From JBJXFE01 sp046153875 (GTDB taxonomy: Bacteria; Planctomycetota; Phycisphaerae; Phycisphaerales; UBA1924), in NCBI GenBank assembly GCA_046153875.1, contig JBJXFE010000043.1:1-64000 (forward strand): DNA of 64,000 nucleotides, given 5' to 3'. Within the stretch, counting starts at the first letter, position 1. Each line of letters opens with the position of its first letter. Position numbers and translations under genes: made by a program. The notes under the pieces were generated by a model. That model was not told where the DNA came from and did no database searches. It worked only from the letters and a program-made list of their open reading frames with translations. Below, in pieces: positions 60,021 to 64,000 of the stretch.

Positions 60021-60023
60021 GAC

Positions 60024-60161
60024 CCTCGACGGGACGCCGAGCCTGAGCGAGTCTCCGAGCGAAGGCTCGGGTACGAACGCCTCGTGCGCAGACTCGCGCA
60101 CAGCGCCGCTGGTCCCGAGGCTTTGTCGCGGACTCCTCGGCCTCGGCGTCCCGGGTCGAGG
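60024..60161. repeat. Long imperfect palindrome between convergent genes
   Basis: The outer arms match over 18 bases: 60024-60041 (CCTCGACGGGACGCCGAG) pairs with 60142-60161 apart from a 2-base bulge. Further complementary stretches lie inside. It fills nearly the whole rnc-EEP gap and may serve as a bidirectional terminator or be a mobile palindromic element. Confidence 0.6.
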
Positions 60162-60168
60162 ACCACCG

Positions 60169-61686
60169 TCACTTCATCCGCAGGTCGATGACCAGCGGCC
60201 GGTGGTCGCTCGCGGCGGTGTCGGTCCGGTCCAGGCCCATCCGGGCGAGCGCGCCGTCGCTCAGGCGCGTCGTGTCGAATACGAAGGCGTGGACGAGTTC
60301 GGCGGTCGAATCGCTGAACACGGCGTAGTCGAGGCGTCCGGGGGTGAATGGGCTCGCCGGGTCGGCCCAGGTGTCCATCGCGGCGTCGCCCAGCGCGAAC
60401 GCCTCCGCGGGCTCAAGGTCCGAGGCGTCGGTGTCGAGCCCCGCCCGCAGCGCGTCGAGCGCCCGGCGCGAGCCGACCAGGTTGATATCGCCCGCGATGA
60501 CGCGGATGTACCCGGTGGTCTCGGCGTAGGCCTCGCGCATCGCCGCGTTGATGACCTGGGCCTCGGCCGAGCGCTGCTGGTCCTCGGGGCCGCCCGCGCC
60601 GCCGCAGCACTTGAGGTGGATGCTCGCCACCGCCACGTCGCCGATCGGCGTCTGGACGACGCCCGCAACCCAACGGACGGCGGCGTCCGCCTCGGACTCG
60701 CCGATCGAGATTCGGCCCGGCCCGATCCCGCTGACCGGGTGGGGCGCGATGATGCCGACGCCCGCGCCCGAGGACGTCCGCGCCGACCATGATTTGTCGC
60801 CGGAGACGACGGCCGTACACCACGCCTGGAGGTCCGCGGCATCGGCGTTGTCCCACTCCTGCACGAGGATCACATCGGCGTCGAGGGCCTGGAGCACGCG
60901 CGAGAACGGGCCCGCGTTCGTCATCGGGCCGCTCCTATGGACATTCCACGAGACGATCCGGATCGCGTTCGCGGGCTTGGGCGGGACGCCGACCTCGGCC
61001 CGCGGGGGCGACGAGGCCGCCCGCGGCGCGCTGAAGGGTTCGGGGTCGGACCAGCCCACAGTCTGCCCGGCGGCGTCCTGGAGCGTGATCATGGCGGTCG
61101 CGGGTCCGCCCGAGGCGAGCAGGTCGGCGAGCCCTTCTGGAGCCTCCGGTCCCGCGTGCCGCGCGATGCGCACCTCAAACTGTGAGGCGGAATGCGTGGG
61201 TGAAAACTGGAGCCCCACCAGGTGATGCGGCACGGGCGTGTGTGCGCCGGACGGGTCGAGCGCAACGACGGACACGCCGCCCTGGCCGTCGGTCGGCGAG
61301 AACCGCACGCCCAGGTCGAACCCGTACCCCGCGGCATCACGCGGGGCGGCGGGCGTCCAGCCGGTCGCGGCGCTGTTGTCCAGGTCCACCATCAGCGTGG
61401 CCGGCTCGGGGGATTGCTGGAGCGAGACTTCTTCGGGGAGGTTGACGCGGAAGTAGAGGTAGTGGGCGTCGGCGACGGACGCCGCGCTCTCGGGCCAGTC
61501 GGCGGTCTGCCCGTCGAGCTCGATCTGCCGGCCCCACGATGCCGCGGGCCGGAAGAGGCCGCCACCACCCCGGGCGCCGCCGCCGCACCCTGATATGGGG
61601 AGGATTGCGGCCAGACAGAGGCCGGAGACTGCGGCGAGCGCGAGCGACCGCCCCGCCGCGACACGAGGCTGATGGATTGTGGTCAT
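60169..61686 (-). CDS. Endonuclease/exonuclease/phosphatase-family lipoprotein
   Basis: This 505-residue predicted lipoprotein has a lipobox LPISGC (Cys34) followed by a Gly-rich spacer. Residues about 45-225 form a beta-sandwich (DGQTADWPESAASVADAHYLYFRV), like carbohydrate-binding CBM9-type domains. Residues about 255-500 match the exonuclease-endonuclease-phosphatase (DNase I) fold: RIVSWNVHRSG, DVILVQEWDN (Glu ligand), IHLKCCG, VIAGDINLVGS (Asp/Asn), and SDHRPLVIDL at the end. It probably cleaves phosphodiesters at the cell surface. GATAGT lies 7 bases before the ATG. Confidence 0.85.
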   Translation of the reverse strand: MTTIHQPRVAAGRSLALAAVSGLCLAAILPISGCGGGARGGGGLFRPAASWGRQIELDGQTADWPESAASVADAHYLYFRVNLPEEVSLQQSPEPATLMVDLDNSAATGWTPAAPRDAAGYGFDLGVRFSPTDGQGGVSVVALDPSGAHTPVPHHLVGLQFSPTHSASQFEVRIARHAGPEAPEGLADLLASGGPATAMITLQDAAGQTVGWSDPEPFSAPRAASSPPRAEVGVPPKPANAIRIVSWNVHRSGPMTNAGPFSRVLQALDADVILVQEWDNADAADLQAWCTAVVSGDKSWSARTSSGAGVGIIAPHPVSGIGPGRISIGESEADAAVRWVAGVVQTPIGDVAVASIHLKCCGGAGGPEDQQRSAEAQVINAAMREAYAETTGYIRVIAGDINLVGSRRALDALRAGLDTDASDLEPAEAFALGDAAMDTWADPASPFTPGRLDYAVFSDSTAELVHAFVFDTTRLSDGALARMGLDRTDTAASDHRPLVIDLRMK

Positions 61687-61772
61687 GGGCGGTACTATCG
61701 CCGAACGGGGCACAATGGGCAAATCGGTCCGTGGCCCCGTGTTTTCCCGGTGAGTTGCCCACGACGGTCCCC

Positions 61773-61801
61773 TGTTGCGAACCCACCGGATCGGATAGGC
61801 T
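61773..61801 (+). promoter_or_regulatory. Candidate promoter of the Gfo/Idh gene
   Basis: TGTTGC (61773-61778), a 17-base spacer and TAGGCT (61796-61801), similar to the -10 at 12688. The leader would be about 75 bases. Confidence 0.35.
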
Positions 61802-61882
61802 GTCGGCGTATCCCCGGGCGTCGGAAGGGCTTCCGACGCCGCCTCGCGCGGACAGCCGCGCACAACTTGCGGAGAACGAACG

Positions 61883-63202
61883 ATGCATACCCCCGACATG
61901 AACCAGTCTCGTCGCGAGTTCCTGGCCCGGACGGCCGCCGCCGCCGGCGCTGCCGCGATGGTCGCCTCGGCCGGCGAGGCCTTGGCCTCCACGGCACGCC
62001 CCAGCGTCCGGGCGCGCCCCGGCGTTCCGCTCGCCCCCGGCGAAGCGATCAAGATGGCGGTGATCGGCACGGGCGGCATGGGCACGGGCCACTGCCAGTC
62101 CATCGCCACGCTCGCCAAGGACGGGCACGAGAAGGTCCAGATCGTCGCGCTCGCGGACGTGTGCGACCCGCGCTGCGCCGGGGCGGCCGCGGAGATCGAG
62201 AAGATCCAGGGCAGCAAGCCCGAGACGTACCGCGACTACCGCAAGGTGCTGGCACGCGACGACATCCACGGCGTGCTGATCGCCAGCCCCGAGCATTGGC
62301 ACGCCCAGCACGCGATCGACGCGCTCACGGCCGGGAAGGACGTGTACTGCGAGAAGCCGATGACGTACAACCTCGCGGACGCGATCAAGCTCCTCGAGGC
62401 GTCGCGGTCGAACTCCGAGCGCGTGCTGCAGGTCGGCACGCAGATGATGCAACTGCCCAAGTACCAGGAAGCGCAGAAGCTGATCGCCGAGGGGGCGATC
62501 GGCAAGCCGACGTTCAGCCAGACCAGCTACTGCCGCAACTCCAAGAAGGGCGAGTGGCTGTACTACGGCATCGATCCGGCGTGGCAGCCGGGCGTGAACC
62601 TCGACTGGGAGGAGTGGTGCCGCCCGCTGGGCAAGGCGCCGTGGAGCCCGGAGATCTACGCCCGTTGGCGCCGGTACAAGAAGTACTCGACCGGGATCAT
62701 CGGCGACCTGCTGGTCCACCAGATCACGCCGCTGATGATGGCGCTGGATCAGGGGTGGCCCACGCGGGTCTCGGCGGTCGGCGGTCACCTGGTTGATAAG
62801 GCGATGGAGAACTTCGACCAGGTGAACCTGAATGTCGAGTTCGAGAAGGAGCACGTGATGATCGTCGCGGGCTCCACCTGCAACGAGGTCGGGCTCGAGA
62901 CGCTCATCCGCGGGCACAAGGGCAACATCTACCTCGGCGGGCGGCACTGCGAAATGAAGCCCGAGCGCATCTGGGTCGAGGACGGCATCGAGGAACGCAA
63001 GATCGAGTGCCCGGACATCGGCAACGACCAGGACAAGCACCGGCTGAACTGGCTCAAGTGCATCCGCACGCGTGAGAAGCCGCTCGCCGACGCGGAGCTG
63101 GGCACCAAGGTCATGGTCGTGGTGGACCTGGCCGCCCGGTCGATGTGGGAGGGCGGAGCGTTCCGCTTCGACCCCAAGACGATGAAGGTGACGAAGGCCT
63201 GA
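61883..63202 (+). CDS. Gfo/Idh/MocA-family oxidoreductase with Tat signal
   Basis: This 439-residue protein carries a twin-arginine signal (SRREFLARTAAAAGAA), predicting export of the folded NAD(P)-bound enzyme. The Rossmann motif is VIGTGGMGTGH (about 55-65), ASPEHWHAQHAIDAL follows, and the family E-K-P occurs as CEKPMTYN (near 155). The C-terminal substrate domain contains GDLLVHQITPLMMAL with the likely catalytic His. Planctomycetes encode many exported members acting on sugars; the substrate is unknown. GGAG lies 9 bases before the ATG. Confidence 0.9.
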   Translation: MHTPDMNQSRREFLARTAAAAGAAAMVASAGEALASTARPSVRARPGVPLAPGEAIKMAVIGTGGMGTGHCQSIATLAKDGHEKVQIVALADVCDPRCAGAAAEIEKIQGSKPETYRDYRKVLARDDIHGVLIASPEHWHAQHAIDALTAGKDVYCEKPMTYNLADAIKLLEASRSNSERVLQVGTQMMQLPKYQEAQKLIAEGAIGKPTFSQTSYCRNSKKGEWLYYGIDPAWQPGVNLDWEEWCRPLGKAPWSPEIYARWRRYKKYSTGIIGDLLVHQITPLMMALDQGWPTRVSAVGGHLVDKAMENFDQVNLNVEFEKEHVMIVAGSTCNEVGLETLIRGHKGNIYLGGRHCEMKPERIWVEDGIEERKIECPDIGNDQDKHRLNWLKCIRTREKPLADAELGTKVMVVVDLAARSMWEGGAFRFDPKTMKVTKA

Positions 63203-63220
63203 CCGACATCAACGGATTTG

Positions 63221-63301
63221 AACGCGAAGGGCGCGAAGAGAGCGAAGAAAGGCGGGGAGGATCAAGCCTCTTCCCTTCGCGATCTTCGCGTCCTTCGCGT
63301 T
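63221..63301. repeat. Imperfect palindrome of 27-base arms upstream of apbE
   Basis: Arms 63221-63247 (AACGCGAAGGGCGCGAAG...) and 63275-63301 (...CTTCGCGTCCTTCGCGTT) match at 24 of 27 positions, with a 27-base loop. It fills the gap between the oxidoreductase and apbE, and resembles small palindromic repeats scattered in many bacterial genomes. Confidence 0.8.
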
Positions 63302-63318
63302 AGGTGAGAGGAGCGACG

Positions 63319-64000
63319 GTGACGACGGCGTCGATCGAGCGCCTGGCGGCGTGGGCCATGGGCACGCGATTCGAGCTCGTGCTTGCCGCGGACGACGCCG
63401 GCGGGGGGGGGCGCGAGCTGCGGGCGATCGGCGAGGCGGCCCTGGCCGAGGTCGCGGACCTCGACGCCCGCTGGAGCCTCTTCCGGCCCGACAGTGTCGT
63501 GAGCCTGATCAACCGCGAGGCGGGCGAGCGGGCCGTGCGGGTGGATCACGATACGTTCGCGGTGCTGATGCTCGCCGAGCGGGTGCGGGTGGACTCGGGC
63601 GGTCTATTCGATGTCGCGGTGGCCGACGCGATGGAGCGGTGGGGGTTTCGGGGGGAAGACTTCACCACAGAGGCACGGAGGACACAGAGTCAGGAACAGA
63701 TCGGTCTGGCGAGCAATTCGTACTGTGTTGCCGCTCCGGGATCCCCTCCGTGTTCTCTGTGCCTCTGTGATGAATCTTCTTCCGTTCGGTTCATTCGCCC
63801 GGGGACCAGCATCGACGTGGGCGGGATCGCCAAGGGTTACGCGATCGACGCGGCCCTGCGTGTGCTCCGCGAGCACGGCGTCACCCGGGCCCTGATCCAC
63901 GGCGGGACGAGCAGCGTCGGCGCGATCGGTGCGCCACCCGGCGAAGACGGATGGCGGGTTGCGATCGAGTCCCCGGGCGGCCGGACCGGTTGTGGGCGTC
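63319..64000 (+). CDS. apbE: FAD:protein FMN transferase, partial at window end
   Basis: The 5' part (227 codons, no stop before the window end) of an ApbE-family enzyme, which covalently attaches FMN to threonines of redox proteins. Visible parts are MGTRFELVLAADD, EVADLDARWSLFRPDSVVSLIN, GGLFDVAVADAMERWGF, and IDVGGIAKGYAIDAALRVL with IHGGTSSVGA. Between WGFRGED and RFIRPGTS sits an in-frame insertion of about 37 residues that is encoded by a palindromic element (63662-63773). GTG start with GAGGAG 6 bases upstream. No Tat or lipoprotein signal is seen. Confidence 0.85.
   Translation, partial: MTTASIERLAAWAMGTRFELVLAADDAGGGGRELRAIGEAALAEVADLDARWSLFRPDSVVSLINREAGERAVRVDHDTFAVLMLAERVRVDSGGLFDVAVADAMERWGFRGEDFTTEARRTQSQEQIGLASNSYCVAAPGSPPCSLCLCDESSSVRFIRPGTSIDVGGIAKGYAIDAALRVLREHGVTRALIHGGTSSVGAIGAPPGEDGWRVAIESPGGRTGCGR
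63662..63773. repeat. Palindromic (MITE-like) element inserted in-frame in apbE
   Basis: 28-base terminal inverted arms (63662-63689 and 63746-63773) match at 24 of 28 positions; all mismatches are transitions. The arms contain CACAGAGGCACGGAGGACAC and its complement-like partner, a sequence type seen scattered in many genomes. The central 56 bases have no coding signature. Confidence 0.8.

Noticed and set aside
1..64000. CRISPR arrays, insertion sequences or prophage
   Set aside because: No regularly spaced repeats, transposase, integrase or phage genes were found; the only repeats are octamer arrays, palindromes and dockerin-coding repeats.

Overview
The window is GC-rich (about 70 % by eye) chromosomal DNA. 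It most likely comes from a planctomycete of the Phycisphaerae. The main reason is a run of secreted proteins ending in paired EF-hand-like segments with a terminal Gly-Cys-Pro, the type called GC-type dockerin in planctomycete annotation. A short L34, GatB, MqnA and sigma-54 fit a bacterial chromosome. I see no rRNA, tRNA, CRISPR array, prophage or transposase.

Layout. (1) 58-9230: five secreted GC-dockerin proteins in a row: a BNR/Asp-box propeller and an M14 carboxypeptidase on the minus strand, then three tandem PQQ-type sugar dehydrogenase paralogues on the plus strand. (2) 9338-12545: a methyltransferase and a NeuD-like acyltransferase, then an LptB-like ATPase coupled to a PEGA lipoprotein, and a DUF4870-like membrane protein. 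(3) 12777-17422: a dockerin metalloprotease, a two-domain P-loop protein and a dockerin FG-GAP protein. (4) 17474-24726: an SDR/TetR divergent pair, a candidate structured small RNA, a pseudopilin, a FIST protein, phosphoglucose isomerase and a lipoprotein. (5) 24946-35124: four more dockerin proteins, including two subtilases, three of them followed by strong rho-independent terminators. (6) 35245-64000: mainly housekeeping genes (NUDIX, YbaB, dnaX, PIN/TRAM, rpsA, recG, pyrF, rpoN, recR, mqnA, gatB, rpmH, rnc, a Gfo/Idh oxidoreductase, apbE).

Two gene-expression styles stand out. Most dockerin genes have leaders with Shine-Dalgarno sites, and several have recognisable promoters with 17-base spacers. 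About eighteen other genes instead have a TANNNT hexamer ending 5-9 bases before the start codon, which is the expected geometry for leaderless mRNAs. In three cases the TAG stop codon of the upstream gene forms the first half of that hexamer.

The eleven dockerin proteins look like a secreted toolbox (peptidases, sugar dehydrogenases, beta-propellers) sharing one C-terminal docking or anchoring module. No cohesin-like partner is visible here. Other notable items are a textbook -1 frameshift site in dnaX, a sigma-70-like protein with extra helix-turn-helix segments, a transcript carrying 15 bases complementary to the 16S rRNA 3' end, and palindromic or 8-bp repeats inside apbE and gatB.
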